A DNA stretch of 64,000 bases from PFJX01 sp040757575 (GCA_040757575.1 JBFLXA010000013.1:1-64000), one strand, 5' to 3'; positions 34,569 through 43,639 are shown, counted from the first letter of the stretch. Made by a program: numbers and translations. Notes: generated by a model not told the origin, from the sequence alone.

Positions 34569-36026
34569 CTACAACAGGATGATGTCGTACTGCTCCTGGG
34601 TGAACAGGGTTTCAACCTGCAGGGAGATGGGCTTGCCGATGAAGTCGGACAACTGGGCCAGGCTCTGGGATTCCTCGTCCAGGAACAGGTCGATGACCGT
34701 CTGGGAGGCCAGTATGCGGAACTCCCGGGCGTTGAACTGCCGGGCTTCCCGGATCAGGCCCCGCAATATCTCATAGCAGGTGGTCTGGGCGGTCTTGATC
34801 TGTCCCCTGCCCTGGCAGGTGGGGCAGGATTCGCACAGCACGTGGCTCAGGCTTTCCCGGGTGCGCTTGCGGGTCATCTCCACCAGCCCCAGTGAAGTGA
34901 AGCCGTTGATGGTCATGCGGGTACGGTCCCGGGCCAGGGCCTTGGTCAGCTCCGCCAGCACCGCCTCCTTGTGCTCGGCGCTGTCCATGTCGATGAAGTC
35001 CAGGATGATGATGCCGCCCAGGTTGCGCAGGCGAAGCTGACGGGCGATGGCCTGAGCCGCCTCCAGGTTGGTCTTGAAGATGGTCTCGTCAAAGCTGCGG
35101 CCGGAGACGAAACCGCCAGTGTTCACGTCGATGGTGGTGAGGGCCTCGGTCTGGTCCACCACCAGGTAGCCGCCGGACTTCAGGTCCACCCGCCGTCCCA
35201 GGGCCCGCTCGATCTCGTCTTCCACCCCATACAGATCGAACAGGGGGCGTTCCGCCACGTAATGGCTCACCTTGTCCGCCACGTTGCGGGTGAACTCCTC
35301 GGCAAAGGCCTTCATGCGCACGTAGGTTTCCCGGGAATCCACCAGGATGCGGTCGGTTTCCGTGGTGGAGAAATCCCGCAGCACCCGGTGGGCCAGATCC
35401 AGCTCCTGGTAGATGGCCGCTGGCGCGGCGGTATTCTCGGAGCGGGCCTGGATGGCATCCCACAGGGTATGCAGGTATTCCACGTCCGCCGCCAGTTCGG
35501 ACTCGTCGGCGATGTTGGCCATGGTGCGGATGATGAAGCCCCCCCGGCCGTTTTCCGGCAACAGGCGATTCAACCGCTCCCGCAGGATTTCCCGCTCTGC
35601 CTCGTCGCCGATCTTCTGGGAGATGCCGATGCGGGTTTCCTGGGGCAGATAGACTAGAAAACGCCCCGCCATGCTGATCTGGGTGGACAGGCGCGCGCCC
35701 TTGGCGCCGATGGGGTCCTTGATCACCTGCACCAGGATGCTCTGGCCCTCGTGCAACACTTTCTCAATGGGCCGCTGGGTATGATCCCCCCGGGCGTCCA
35801 CGATGTCGCCCACGTGCAGGAAGGCCGCCCGGTCCAGGCCGATGTCGATGAACGCCGACTGCATGCCCGGCAACACCCGGCTCACCTTGCCCAGGTACAC
35901 GTTGCCCACCAGGCCTCGCTGGCTGATGCGCTCGATGTGCAGTTCCTGCACCGCGCCCAGGTAGCTCACCGCCACCCGGGTTTCCTGGGGCGTCACGTTG
36001 ATGAGGATCTCTTCGCTCATGGCCAT
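34569..36026 (-). CDS. rng: Ribonuclease G
   Basis: RNase G cleaves single-stranded RNA, including the 5' end precursor of 16S rRNA. The 485-residue protein has an N-terminal S1 domain (VGNVYLGKVSRVLPGMQSAF), the catalytic region with IDVNTGGFVSGRSF and ILDFIDMDSAEH, and the zinc-link CESCPTCQGRG. The length and the lack of a C-terminal scaffold separate it from RNase E. Two ATG codons (36026 and 36020) are possible; neither has a strong site. It follows maf, the usual gene pair. Confidence 0.95.
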   Translation of the reverse strand: MAMSEEILINVTPQETRVAVSYLGAVQELHIERISQRGLVGNVYLGKVSRVLPGMQSAFIDIGLDRAAFLHVGDIVDARGDHTQRPIEKVLHEGQSILVQVIKDPIGAKGARLSTQISMAGRFLVYLPQETRIGISQKIGDEAEREILRERLNRLLPENGRGGFIIRTMANIADESELAADVEYLHTLWDAIQARSENTAAPAAIYQELDLAHRVLRDFSTTETDRILVDSRETYVRMKAFAEEFTRNVADKVSHYVAERPLFDLYGVEDEIERALGRRVDLKSGGYLVVDQTEALTTIDVNTGGFVSGRSFDETIFKTNLEAAQAIARQLRLRNLGGIIILDFIDMDSAEHKEAVLAELTKALARDRTRMTINGFTSLGLVEMTRKRTRESLSHVLCESCPTCQGRGQIKTAQTTCYEILRGLIREARQFNAREFRILASQTVIDLFLDEESQSLAQLSDFIGKPISLQVETLFTQEQYDIILL

Positions 36027-36042
36027 TTTCTAGGTAATAGAA

Positions 36043-36084
36043 AGTGGAAAGCAGGCGCCGGCAACCCTTTGCCCACTTTCCACT
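36043..36084. repeat. Inverted repeat between maf and rng
   Basis: AGTGGAAAG (36043-36051) and CTTTCCACT (36076-36084) form a perfect 9-bp inverted repeat with a 24-base loop. There is no T tract. It may be a small dispersed repeat or an RNA-processing hairpin in the maf-rng transcript. Confidence 0.5.
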
Positions 36085-36113
36085 GCCAACTACCCACCTA
36101 CTGTCACTGGTTA

Positions 36114-36722
36114 TTAACCGATCTCGAACCCCACTTCCTTCAACAAAAGTCCCGTTTCGTACAAAGGCAGGCCCATGACGCCGGAATAACTGCCAGAAAT
36201 ATGCTCGATGAACAGGGCCGCCCGCCCCTGGATGCCGTAGCCCCCCGCCTTGTCGAAAGGCTCCCGGCTCTGGGCGTACGACTGGATCTCCGCCTCGGTC
36301 AGGGGCCCGAAGCGCACATGGCTGATGGAAACCGCCGTCTTCAGTTGCCCCTGGTAAGAAACCGCCACGGCGGTCAGTACCCGGTGGCTTCGGCCAGCGT
36401 AGGCCCGCAGCATGTCGGCCGCCTCCTCCAGATTAGCCGGTTTGCCCAGGATGCGACGATCCACGCTCACCGTGGTATCCGCCGCCAGCACCGGCCAGGG
36501 GGGCAGATTGCGCCCCGCCAGGGCCCGGCAACCCGCCTCCACCTTGAGGCGGGCCAGGCGCAGCACATAGGTCTTGGCTGCCTCCCCTTCCAGAGGGGTC
36601 TCGTCCACATCCGCGCGGCCGCCCGCATGGCGCAGGGGCAAAACCATGGCCTCCAGACCGATCTGCCGCAGCAATTCCAGGCGGCGGGGCGATTGGGAGG
36701 CAAGGAAGACGCGTTTACTCAT
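36114..36722 (-). CDS. maf: Maf-family nucleotide pyrophosphatase
   Basis: Maf proteins hydrolyse dTTP/UTP or modified nucleoside triphosphates and have a link to septum formation. The 202-residue protein has FLASQSPRRLELLRQIG at the N-terminus, VLAADTTVSVD with the catalytic Asp, the segment VLTAVAVSYQG and YGIQGRAALFIEHISGSYSG. The YhdE-like subgroup (dTTP/UTP) is the closest by eye. It sits upstream of rng in the same direction. Confidence 0.95.
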   Translation of the reverse strand: MSKRVFLASQSPRRLELLRQIGLEAMVLPLRHAGGRADVDETPLEGEAAKTYVLRLARLKVEAGCRALAGRNLPPWPVLAADTTVSVDRRILGKPANLEEAADMLRAYAGRSHRVLTAVAVSYQGQLKTAVSISHVRFGPLTEAEIQSYAQSREPFDKAGGYGIQGRAALFIEHISGSYSGVMGLPLYETGLLLKEVGFEIG

Positions 36723-36769
36723 GGCCGCCGAGTTTAACCGCGAATGCCCCGGACACCGCCACGGCTACC

Positions 36770-37981
36770 TCACTCCGCCCTCAGTGCCACCACCGGGTCC
36801 ATGCGGGCCGCCCGTCGGGCCGGGGCCACACCCGCCAGCAGGCCGATGCCCACGGCCACGCCTTCTGCCGCCAGCACGTAATCCCAGGACACCTGCACCG
36901 GCAGGGCCGGCACCAGCAGCGCCAGCATCTGGGCCAGGCCCAGGCCCATACCCAGCCCCGCCAGGCCGCCCAGCAGGGCGAGCCCCGCCGCCTCCGCCAG
37001 GAACAGGGCCATGATCTGCCCCTGCCGGGCCCCCAGGGCATTGAGCAGGCCGATCTCCCCGGTGCGTTCCGCCACGGCAATGGTCATCAGGGTCAGAATG
37101 CCCACGCCCCCCACCAGCAGGGAAACGCCGCCCAGGGCCCCCACGGCAAAGGTCAGCACCCCCAGCACCGAATCCAGCACGTCCAGTTGCTGCTGCTGGG
37201 GCGTGACGGTGAAATCCTCCGCCCCGTGGCGGGCGGCCAGCAGGCGGCTGACGCTGGCCGCCACGGCGGACGGGGCAGCCTCGGCCCGGTGCACCACGTC
37301 GATCTCCATGAGGCCTTCCCGGTTGAACAGCTCCAGGGCCCGGGCGGCGGGCAGATACACGGTGTCGTCCAGGTCGAAGCCCAGCACCTGGCCCTTGGCC
37401 GCCATCACCCCCACCACCCGGTAGCGCTGCCCCCCCACCCGCAACAGGGCCCCCAGGGGGTTCTGGTCGGCAAACAGTTCCTGGCGCACCTTGCTGCCCA
37501 GCACCACGAAGGCCCGGGGACGTGTGAAATCATCCCGGGGCAGAAACCGCCCCAGGGCCACCTGCATGCGGAAGGCCTGGGCGAAATCCGGCCCCACCCC
37601 GTAAAGGGTCACCCGCCGGGCCCGGCTGCGGCCATCCACCTCGGCCTCCACCTCCACGTTGCCCTGCACCACCGGGTTCACCGATTCGACCAGAGGCAAC
37701 TGGGCCAGGGCGGCGCTGTCTTCCAGGGTGAGGGGCCGGGTGCTGCCGAACATGCCCACGGAGCCCCCATGGGTCTCGGTCTTGCCCGGGGTGACGGCGA
37801 CGATATGGGTGCCGAACTGGGTGAATTCCGCCAGCACGAAGCGGTGCAGCCCTTCCCCTAGGGCCGTGAGCAGGATCACCGCCGCCACCCCCACGGCGAT
37901 GCCCAGGGCAGACAGCAGGCTACGCAGGGGGTGGTGGGTGATGGCGCTGCCGGCCAGGCCCAGGAGGTCCCGTATCTGCAT
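36770..37981 (-). CDS. MacB-like ABC transporter permease
   Basis: A 403-residue FtsX/MacB-type permease: one N-terminal membrane helix (LLSALGIAVGVAAVILLTAL), a large periplasmic domain, and three C-terminal helices (VGGVGILTLMTIAVAERTGEIGLLNALGA is the coupling segment, read in parts). It is 3 bases downstream of a related permease gene, so the exporter probably uses a heterodimer of the two. It is the last gene of the MFP-ATPase-permease-permease unit. The substrate is unknown. Confidence 0.9.
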   Translation of the reverse strand: MQIRDLLGLAGSAITHHPLRSLLSALGIAVGVAAVILLTALGEGLHRFVLAEFTQFGTHIVAVTPGKTETHGGSVGMFGSTRPLTLEDSAALAQLPLVESVNPVVQGNVEVEAEVDGRSRARRVTLYGVGPDFAQAFRMQVALGRFLPRDDFTRPRAFVVLGSKVRQELFADQNPLGALLRVGGQRYRVVGVMAAKGQVLGFDLDDTVYLPAARALELFNREGLMEIDVVHRAEAAPSAVAASVSRLLAARHGAEDFTVTPQQQQLDVLDSVLGVLTFAVGALGGVSLLVGGVGILTLMTIAVAERTGEIGLLNALGARQGQIMALFLAEAAGLALLGGLAGLGMGLGLAQMLALLVPALPVQVSWDYVLAAEGVAVGIGLLAGVAPARRAARMDPVVALRAE

Positions 37982-37984
37982 GGC

Positions 37985-39193
37985 TCAGCGCCGGGACAGG
38001 CTCAGGGCCGGGTCCACTGCCGCCGCCCGGCGGGCCGGCAACCAGGCGAACAGCAGGCCGAACACCAGGGCCGTGGCCAGGGAAACCCCCACCGCCCAGA
38101 GGGGGGGCGTGAAATCCAGGTCTGGGTAGAACTGGCCCAGTGCCAGGCTGGCCCCCAGGCCCAGGACAAGGCCAGCCAGCCCCCCCAGCAGGGCGATGAG
38201 GGCCGCCTCCGTCAGGAACAGGATGCGGATGTGGCCCGCCGCCGCCCCCAGGGCCTTGAGCAGGCCGATTTCCGCCCGCCGCTGACTCACCGACACCAGC
38301 ATCACGTTCATGATCAGCACCCCCGCCACCGCCAGGCTGATGGCGGCAATGCCCGCCACCGCCAGGGTCAGGGCGGTCAGGATGCGGTCGAAGGTGGCCA
38401 GCACCGCATCCTGGGTGATGACCGTGACATCCTCTTCGCCATCGTGCCGGGCCTTGAGCAGATCCCGGATGCGGGCCTTCACCCCGTCCACCGCGGACCG
38501 CCCCCGGGCCTCCACCAGGATGCGGAACAGGGACGGGGTATTGAACAACTGCTGGGCGGTGGCCACGGGCACCACCACGGTCTCGTCGGTGTTGAAGCCC
38601 ATCTGCTGGCCCTGGGGCGCCAGGGTGCCGATGACCCGCATGCGCCGGTCGCCGATGCGCACCCACTGGCCCAGGGGGCTGGCGTTGCCGAACAGTTCCC
38701 GCCGCAACTGGTCGCCCAGCACGCACACCGGATCGGCCCGGTCCAGGGGCCCCGCCGGCAGGAAACGGCCCTGGCCCAGACGCATGTTGCGCACCGGCAG
38801 CAGGGCGTCTGAGGAACCCAGCAGCACCACCTCCCGGCTCAGCTTGCCGGCGGAAACCTGCACGGAGCCCACGTTCAGGGGCGCCACCCGGGCTACCCCG
38901 GGCAGGCGGGACACCGCCAGGGCGTCGTCCAGGGTCAGGTCCCGGGTGGTCTGGCCCGACAGCACCCCCGGCGCGGCCCCCGTGGTCTCCGCCCGGCCGG
39001 GCAGGACGATCACCAGATTGCTGCCCAAACCGGCGAACTGATCCAGCACGTAGCGACGGGCCCCCTCGCCCAGGGCAGTGAGCACCACCACCGCCGCCAC
39101 GCCGATGGCCATGGCCAGGGCAATGAGGGCAGTACGCCGTCCCTGGTGGGCCAGGGTGTTCCAGGCCAGGGACAGGGCATCCCGGCTTCTCAT
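37985..39193 (-). CDS. MacB-like ABC transporter permease, second copy
   Basis: A 402-residue permease of the same family as its downstream neighbour: N-terminal MRSRDALSLAWNTLAHQG and a membrane helix TALIALAMAIGVAAVVVL, then the periplasmic domain and the C-terminal helices with MNVMLVSVSQRRAEIGLLKA. The ATG at 39191-39193 overlaps the stop of the ATPase gene (ATGA), which fixes the start. Together with the other permease it should form the transmembrane pair. Confidence 0.92.
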   Translation of the reverse strand: MRSRDALSLAWNTLAHQGRRTALIALAMAIGVAAVVVLTALGEGARRYVLDQFAGLGSNLVIVLPGRAETTGAAPGVLSGQTTRDLTLDDALAVSRLPGVARVAPLNVGSVQVSAGKLSREVVLLGSSDALLPVRNMRLGQGRFLPAGPLDRADPVCVLGDQLRRELFGNASPLGQWVRIGDRRMRVIGTLAPQGQQMGFNTDETVVVPVATAQQLFNTPSLFRILVEARGRSAVDGVKARIRDLLKARHDGEEDVTVITQDAVLATFDRILTALTLAVAGIAAISLAVAGVLIMNVMLVSVSQRRAEIGLLKALGAAAGHIRILFLTEAALIALLGGLAGLVLGLGASLALGQFYPDLDFTPPLWAVGVSLATALVFGLLFAWLPARRAAAVDPALSLSRR

Positions 39194-39873
39194 GGCCCCT
39201 GGTCCGAAACGATGTGGCCATCTTCCATGACGATGCGCCGGGGGGCCTGGGCCCCTACCTCCGGGTCGTGGGTGATGACCACCAGGGTGGTGCCCTGATC
39301 GTTCAGCTTGCGCAGCAGGGCCATGACCTCCCGGCCCGTGGCCCGGTCCAGGTTGCCTGTGGGCTCGTCCGCCAGCAACAGGCCCGGCCCCATGCACATG
39401 GCCCGGGCAATGGCCACACGCTGCAACTGCCCGCCGGACAACTGGCCCGGCAGATGGTCTGCCCGTTCCGACAGTCCCACTTCCGCCAGCAGTCGGGCCA
39501 CCTGCTCCCGCCGCCGGGCCACCGGCAGCCCCGCCAGCATCATGGGCAGTTCCACGTTGCCGGCGGCGGTAAGCCTGGGCACCAGATGGAAAAACTGGAA
39601 CACGAAGCCGATCCGCTCCCGCCGCTGGCGGGCTGTTTCGCCTTCATCCAGGGCCGTGACATCGTGGCCGTCCAGCAGGTAGCGGCCTTCGCTGGGCCGG
39701 TCCAGCAGGCCCAGGATATTCAGCAGCGTGGATTTGCCGGACCCGGAAGGCCCCATGATGGCCGCGAACTCCCCGGCGCCGATTTCCAGGTTCACCCGGT
39801 CCAGGGCCCGCACCCGGGTCTCCCCCACCTGGAAGACCCGGCTCACATCCTCAAGCAGGATCATGCCGGCCAT
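39190..39873 (-). CDS. ABC transporter ATP-binding protein, MacB/LolD type
   Basis: The 227-residue ATPase has Walker A GPSGSGKSTLL, the Q-loop near FQFFHLVPRL, the signature LSGGQLQRVAIARAM and Walker B LLLADEPTGNLD. The short form without a fused membrane domain belongs to the MacB/LolD-like class working with FtsX-type permeases. It starts 4 bases after the membrane-fusion gene. An inner ATG at 39864 is an equally possible start. Confidence 0.95.
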   Translation of the reverse strand: MAGMILLEDVSRVFQVGETRVRALDRVNLEIGAGEFAAIMGPSGSGKSTLLNILGLLDRPSEGRYLLDGHDVTALDEGETARQRRERIGFVFQFFHLVPRLTAAGNVELPMMLAGLPVARRREQVARLLAEVGLSERADHLPGQLSGGQLQRVAIARAMCMGPGLLLADEPTGNLDRATGREVMALLRKLNDQGTTLVVITHDPEVGAQAPRRIVMEDGHIVSDQGP

Positions 39874-39877
39874 GGCG

Positions 39878-41047
39878 TCAGGGGGCCGGCTCGGCCACCG
39901 CCCGGGCCCCGGCCACCACCCCGTCCTTTTCCAGGGAGGTCACCACCCGATCGCCCGCCGCCAGGCCCTGCTTCACCTCGCTGTAGGCCCAGTTGCCCAG
40001 GCCCAGCTCCAGGGTGCGGGCCTCCAGCACGCCGTCCTTGCCCAGCACCAGGACCCGGGTGTTGTCCATGAGGGCCTGGGTGGGCACCCGGATCACGTTA
40101 TCCCGGGTTTCCAGCAGAATCTCCGCGTCGGCGCTGTAGCCTGCCAGCAAAGCCTGCACAGCCTCAGGCTGGATGAACTCCACCTCCACATCCACGGTGC
40201 GGGCCTGCTTTTCCACCTCCAGCACATAGGGGGCGATACGCCGCACCCGGCCCTCGAAATGGCGTCCGGCAAAAGCGTCCAGGGCAATGCGGGCCGGCAT
40301 GCCCACCCGCACCCGGGCGGCGTCCACCTCGTCGATGGGGGCCGACACATACAGGCAGCGGTCGTCGATCAAATCCACCGCCGGGGGCGTGGGAATGCCC
40401 GGCGGGGAAGGCGTGGTGTATTCGCCGGTCTCCCCGGTCACCTCGGCGACGATACCGGCGAAGGGTGCCCGCAGCACGCTCTTGTCCAGGGTGGCCCGGG
40501 CCGTCGCCAGCCGCGCCCGGGCGGCCTCGATCTCCGCCGCCGCCGCCAGGCAGCCCGCTTCTCGCACCTGGGCGTCGCTGGCCACCGCATCCACCCGGGC
40601 AGGGCTGACGAAACCGTCCTTCGCCAGCCGGGTCTGACGGTCCGCCTCCCGCCGGGCCGCCTCGGCGGCGGCACAGGCCTCCCGGTGCCGGGCCTGGGCT
40701 GTACGCACCTGCTCTTCCGCCAGCCGGCGCTGGGCCAGCAGATCGCTGTTCCACAGTTCCAGCAACACCTGGCCCGCCTGCACCCGGTCTCCCTCCTTCA
40801 CCAGCAGCCGGGCGATCTGCCCGCCCCCCTGGGGCGCCAGCTTGGCCCGCCGGCAGGGCTTGATGGAGCCGGCCCGGGTATTGGCCACGGTGGACTCCAC
40901 CCGCCCCAGGCCAATCTCGGCCACAGTCACCGGCACCGGGTCCGGCATGGAAAACCGCCACCAGGCCAGGGCCCCCAGCCCACTCACCAAGACCAGGACC
41001 AGCAGACGGACAACCCAGCGGCGCGTGACAGACTCGGCCATGATCAT
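39878..41047 (-). CDS. Membrane-fusion (HlyD/MacA-type) protein
   Basis: A 389-residue periplasmic adaptor with one N-terminal membrane anchor (WVVRLLVLVLVSGLGALAWW), a lipoyl half (VKEGDRVQAGQVLLELWN), a coiled coil of about 90 residues, and a second lipoyl half (LRAPFAGIVAEVTGETGEY). MacA-like proteins connect MacB-type transporters to an outer-membrane channel. No TolC-like gene is seen in the window. The start overlaps the rlmH stop (ATGA). Confidence 0.9.
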   Translation of the reverse strand: MIMAESVTRRWVVRLLVLVLVSGLGALAWWRFSMPDPVPVTVAEIGLGRVESTVANTRAGSIKPCRRAKLAPQGGGQIARLLVKEGDRVQAGQVLLELWNSDLLAQRRLAEEQVRTAQARHREACAAAEAARREADRQTRLAKDGFVSPARVDAVASDAQVREAGCLAAAAEIEAARARLATARATLDKSVLRAPFAGIVAEVTGETGEYTTPSPPGIPTPPAVDLIDDRCLYVSAPIDEVDAARVRVGMPARIALDAFAGRHFEGRVRRIAPYVLEVEKQARTVDVEVEFIQPEAVQALLAGYSADAEILLETRDNVIRVPTQALMDNTRVLVLGKDGVLEARTLELGLGNWAYSEVKQGLAAGDRVVTSLEKDGVVAGARAVAEPAP

Positions 41048-41511
41048 TCCCGATGATAAGGATGGTTATGGAGCAGACTCACGGCCCGATAGATCTGTTC
41101 CGCCAGCAGTACCCGGGCCAGGGCATGGGGCAGGGTCAGGCGCGAAAGGGCCAGCTTGGTTTCCGCCCGGTCCAGCAGTTCCGGCGCCAGACCGTCCGCG
41201 CCGCCGATCACCAGCACCGTGTCCTTGCCGGATTCCAGCCAGCGGGCCAGCAACTCCGCCAGCTCCTTGGTGGTGACCTGCTTGCCGTGTTCGTCGAGGG
41301 CCACCAGGCGACTGCCAGCGGGCACCTTCTCCAGCAGCCGGGCGGCCTCGGTGCGCTTGATGGCCTCGGCGGACTGGCCGGCCCGCTTCTCCGGCTTCAC
41401 CGTCGCCAGGGCCATGGCCGCCTCCCGGGGTAGGCGTTTCAGGTAATCCGCCGTGGCAGACTCCGCCCAGGCGGGCATCTTGTCCCCCACGGCCAGCAAG
41501 GTCAGGCGCAT
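41044..41511 (-). CDS. rlmH: 23S rRNA pseudouridine-1915 N3-methyltransferase
   Basis: RlmH methylates pseudouridine 1915 of 23S rRNA at N3 with S-adenosylmethionine. The 155-residue length equals that of the E. coli enzyme. The SPOUT knot motifs are VLVIGGADGLAPELL and LPHALARVLLAEQIYRA, ending LLHNHPYHRE. The ATG at 41509-41511 is the conserved start (MRLTLLAVGDKMPAW). It overlaps the glycosyltransferase gene by 10 bases and the adaptor gene by 4. Confidence 0.97.
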   Translation of the reverse strand: MRLTLLAVGDKMPAWAESATADYLKRLPREAAMALATVKPEKRAGQSAEAIKRTEAARLLEKVPAGSRLVALDEHGKQVTTKELAELLARWLESGKDTVLVIGGADGLAPELLDRAETKLALSRLTLPHALARVLLAEQIYRAVSLLHNHPYHRE

Positions 41512-42461
41512 GGCAACAGGGCCGCCACGGCGGCCGCCTCCCGCTCCGGCGCAAACAGGGGCGCCCGGGCCCCACACTGGCGGGCCAGGGTGCGATAGAA
41601 ATCCGCATCTTTCTCTGCCCGGTACAGCAACCGGGCCAGGGCCACCTCATCCCCTAACGGGAAATAACCCGCGTAATCCGCCCCCAGCATGCCCACGTTG
41701 CCTGGTATGTGGGAGGCCAGTACCGGCGTACCCGCCACCAGGGCTTCGCAGATCACGTTCGCCCCCCCCTCCATGCGGGACGGCACCACCAGCAGATGGC
41801 TGCGCCGGATTCGCCCCAGGGTCTGGCCGTGGGGCAGGCTGCCCAACCAGCGCCAGCGGGGCTGGGCAGCGGCCAGGGCCTCGGCCTGGCGGGCCATGCC
41901 TGGCTGCAATTCCCCCCCCGCATGCCAGAGACGGATGCGGCTGTCCGCCGGCAGATGGGCCAGGGCCAGGGCGGCGCGGAAAGGGTCCTTCTCATCCCGC
42001 AGATGGGCCACCACTCCCACGCTGAAATGCCGCACCGGTCGGAGCTGGGGCGCCGGCGTGTGGGAAGACTGGTAGATCACCCGGACCTTGCCCCGCAAGT
42101 CTTCCGGCAACTCGGCCCCCCCCGCCTCCTGCAACACCACCAGGGTGTGGGCCAGCCCAAGGGAAGCCTGGGCATCCGCATCGGTGCGGATATCCCGATA
42201 CAGATCCGTACCCGTCAGCACCAGAATCAAGGGACGATCCGGAAAAGCCCGTGCAAATCGGGCCACCGACTCATGGCTGCGCCGGGCATGCAGGGCCACC
42301 AGTGCATCCACCGGCGCCTCCGCCGAGCTGCCCTCCCCCCACGCCACGGCCACCGACACCTTATGCCCGGCCTGGCGCAGAAAACGCCGCCAGCGCACCG
42401 CCGTATGGGCATTGCCATTGCGCACGGAGGGCAGGTAGGGAGTGATCAACGCGACATGCAT
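41502..42461 (-). CDS. Glycosyltransferase family 4-like, SenB/TIGR04348 type
   Basis: A 319-residue GT-B glycosyltransferase starting MHVALITPYLPSVRNGNAHT, with LILVLTGTDLYRDI, VVVPSRMEGGANVICEAL and GTPVLASHIPGNVGML. These match the TIGR04348 group, which includes SenB, the selenosugar synthase of selenoneine synthesis. No senA or selD-like senC gene is in the window, so selenoneine synthesis is only a possibility. It is the first gene of the rlmH-exporter cluster and is divergent from the tRNA genes. Confidence 0.75.
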   Translation of the reverse strand: MHVALITPYLPSVRNGNAHTAVRWRRFLRQAGHKVSVAVAWGEGSSAEAPVDALVALHARRSHESVARFARAFPDRPLILVLTGTDLYRDIRTDADAQASLGLAHTLVVLQEAGGAELPEDLRGKVRVIYQSSHTPAPQLRPVRHFSVGVVAHLRDEKDPFRAALALAHLPADSRIRLWHAGGELQPGMARQAEALAAAQPRWRWLGSLPHGQTLGRIRRSHLLVVPSRMEGGANVICEALVAGTPVLASHIPGNVGMLGADYAGYFPLGDEVALARLLYRAEKDADFYRTLARQCGARAPLFAPEREAAAVAALLPCA

Positions 42462-42502
42462 GTCCAGACTATAAGCCAGTTGGCAAAGATGCGATTTACC
42501 TC

Positions 42503-42531
42503 TTTACAAGCCACAAAACCGTCACTAGAAT
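42503..42531 (+). promoter_or_regulatory. Sigma-70 promoter of the tRNA-Ala/tRNA-Glu unit
   Basis: TTTACA (42503-42508) and TAGAAT (42526-42531) are separated by 17 bases, matching 5 of 6 consensus bases each. A GC-rich discriminator (GCGCGACTC) follows, typical of stable-RNA promoters under stringent control. The tRNA-Ala gene starts 16 bases after the -10 element. Confidence 0.85.
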
Positions 42532-42546
42532 GCGCGACTCTCGTGT

Positions 42547-42622
<76 letters not shown>

Positions 42623-42664
42623 AGAATCGAGAGAGCACGGCATACCGGGCTCTCGGCCTCATAA

Positions 42665-42740
42665 GTCCCTATCGTCTAGAGGCCTAGGACATCGCCCTTT
42701 CACGGCGGTAACCGGGGTTCGAATCCCCGTGGGGACGCCA
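42665..42740 (+). tRNA. tRNA-Glu (anticodon TTC)
   Basis: A full 76-base tRNA with acceptor stem GTCCCTA / TGGGGAC region and encoded CCA, D-arm TCGTCTAGAGGCCTAGGAC, anticodon loop CCTTTCACG with TTC, and T-arm CCGGGGTTCGAATCCCCG. It lies 42 bases after tRNA-Ala and before a strong terminator, so both come from one transcript. Confidence 0.96.
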
Positions 42741-42750
42741 GTAAAACTCA

Positions 42751-42781
42751 AAAACGGCTTGCAGCGATGCAAGCCGTTTTT
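42751..42781 (+). terminator. Rho-independent terminator after tRNA-Glu
   Basis: AAAACGGCTTGCA (42751-42763) pairs with TGCAAGCCGTTTT (42768-42780) over a GCGA loop, with TTTTT at the end. It is a very strong hairpin and may also work for the convergent yedK transcript. Confidence 0.92.
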
Positions 42782-42831
42782 GTTATGTGTAGCGTCAAGG
42801 CCCATAGCTGCCCAAGTCCCTGCGTCTCTGC

Positions 42832-43422
42832 TTAAGCCTGATGCAGGCGGCTAATCATCTCAATATCGTCATCGCCAGATCTACTGACCCGCCGATCCAC
42901 TGGCCAAGCCTGCATATCCTCTGGCGCGATGATCACCGGCATACGGTCATGGATTGCAGCCATTACGGTATTGGACGCAGTGGTAATCACACAGCACGTG
43001 CGCAGAATTTCTCCCTCCGGCGATCTCCATGACTCCCACAGGCCAGCCATGGCAAAGGTGGAAGGCAAGCTGATGTAGTAGGGCTGTTTGATCTTGCCCT
43101 CGGTCTTCCATTCGTAAAACCCATCAGCCGGGATCAGGCAGCGTCGACGTTTGAAAGCGTCTCTGAATGACGGTTTCTCGGCCACCGTCTCGCCCCGGGC
43201 GTTGTTGAGCTTGTTGCCGATAGACGGGTCTTTTGCCCAGTTTGGCACCAAGCCCAAGCGAAGGTTGTGGAGGACGCGCTTGCCTTCGGGTGACTGGCGA
43301 ATGGCGGCAATATCACTCCCGGGTGGGATGTTGTAGCGGTGCTTCAGATCTGCGCACTCGTCCAACCCAAAGATTTTGGCGAGGTCGTGTGTCTTGGCCT
43401 TCAAGACAAAGCGGCCGCACAT
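42832..43422 (-). CDS. yedK: SOS-response-associated peptidase/DNA-protein crosslinker (SRAP, YedK)
   Basis: YedK/HMCES proteins form a thiazolidine crosslink with abasic sites in single-stranded DNA and so protect them. The 196-residue protein starts MCGRF, with the catalytic Cys2 exposed after Met removal. It has LNNARGETVAEKPSFR (Asn and Glu of the site), PADGFYEWKT and the active His in AAIHDRMPVI. The length is a little short but all key residues are present. Confidence 0.95.
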   Translation of the reverse strand: MCGRFVLKAKTHDLAKIFGLDECADLKHRYNIPPGSDIAAIRQSPEGKRVLHNLRLGLVPNWAKDPSIGNKLNNARGETVAEKPSFRDAFKRRRCLIPADGFYEWKTEGKIKQPYYISLPSTFAMAGLWESWRSPEGEILRTCCVITTASNTVMAAIHDRMPVIIAPEDMQAWPVDRRVSRSGDDDIEMISRLHQA

Positions 43423-43453
43423 TTGCTGACTCTAGCGGACGGTAGCCGAGCAC

Positions 43454-43639
43454 TTATATCTCATCTGGCGCTTCAAGTTGGAGAGTCTGGGCGCATTCGA
43501 GAACATTTGGGAACCCTGCGACCTGTTGGTCACATTTCTGGGCTAGACGCAGTTTCCCGTCATTGAATTCGATTTCCGTGGTCAAGAAGAAACAAGCCGC
43601 ACAGGCCTGAGAAATCTGATCCACATCCAGTAAGGCCAT
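43454..43639 (-). CDS. Small hypothetical protein upstream of yedK
   Basis: A 61-residue frame, MALLDVDQISQACAACFFLT at its N-terminus and TLQLEAPDEI at its end. The ATG at 43637-43639 has a good site (GGGAGAA) 5 bases upstream, and the frame ends 31 bases before yedK in the same direction. It has no signal peptide and no known domain; the CAAC motif is the only notable element. It is real if it is conserved elsewhere. Confidence 0.4.
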   Translation of the reverse strand: MALLDVDQISQACAACFFLTTEIEFNDGKLRLAQKCDQQVAGFPNVLECAQTLQLEAPDEI

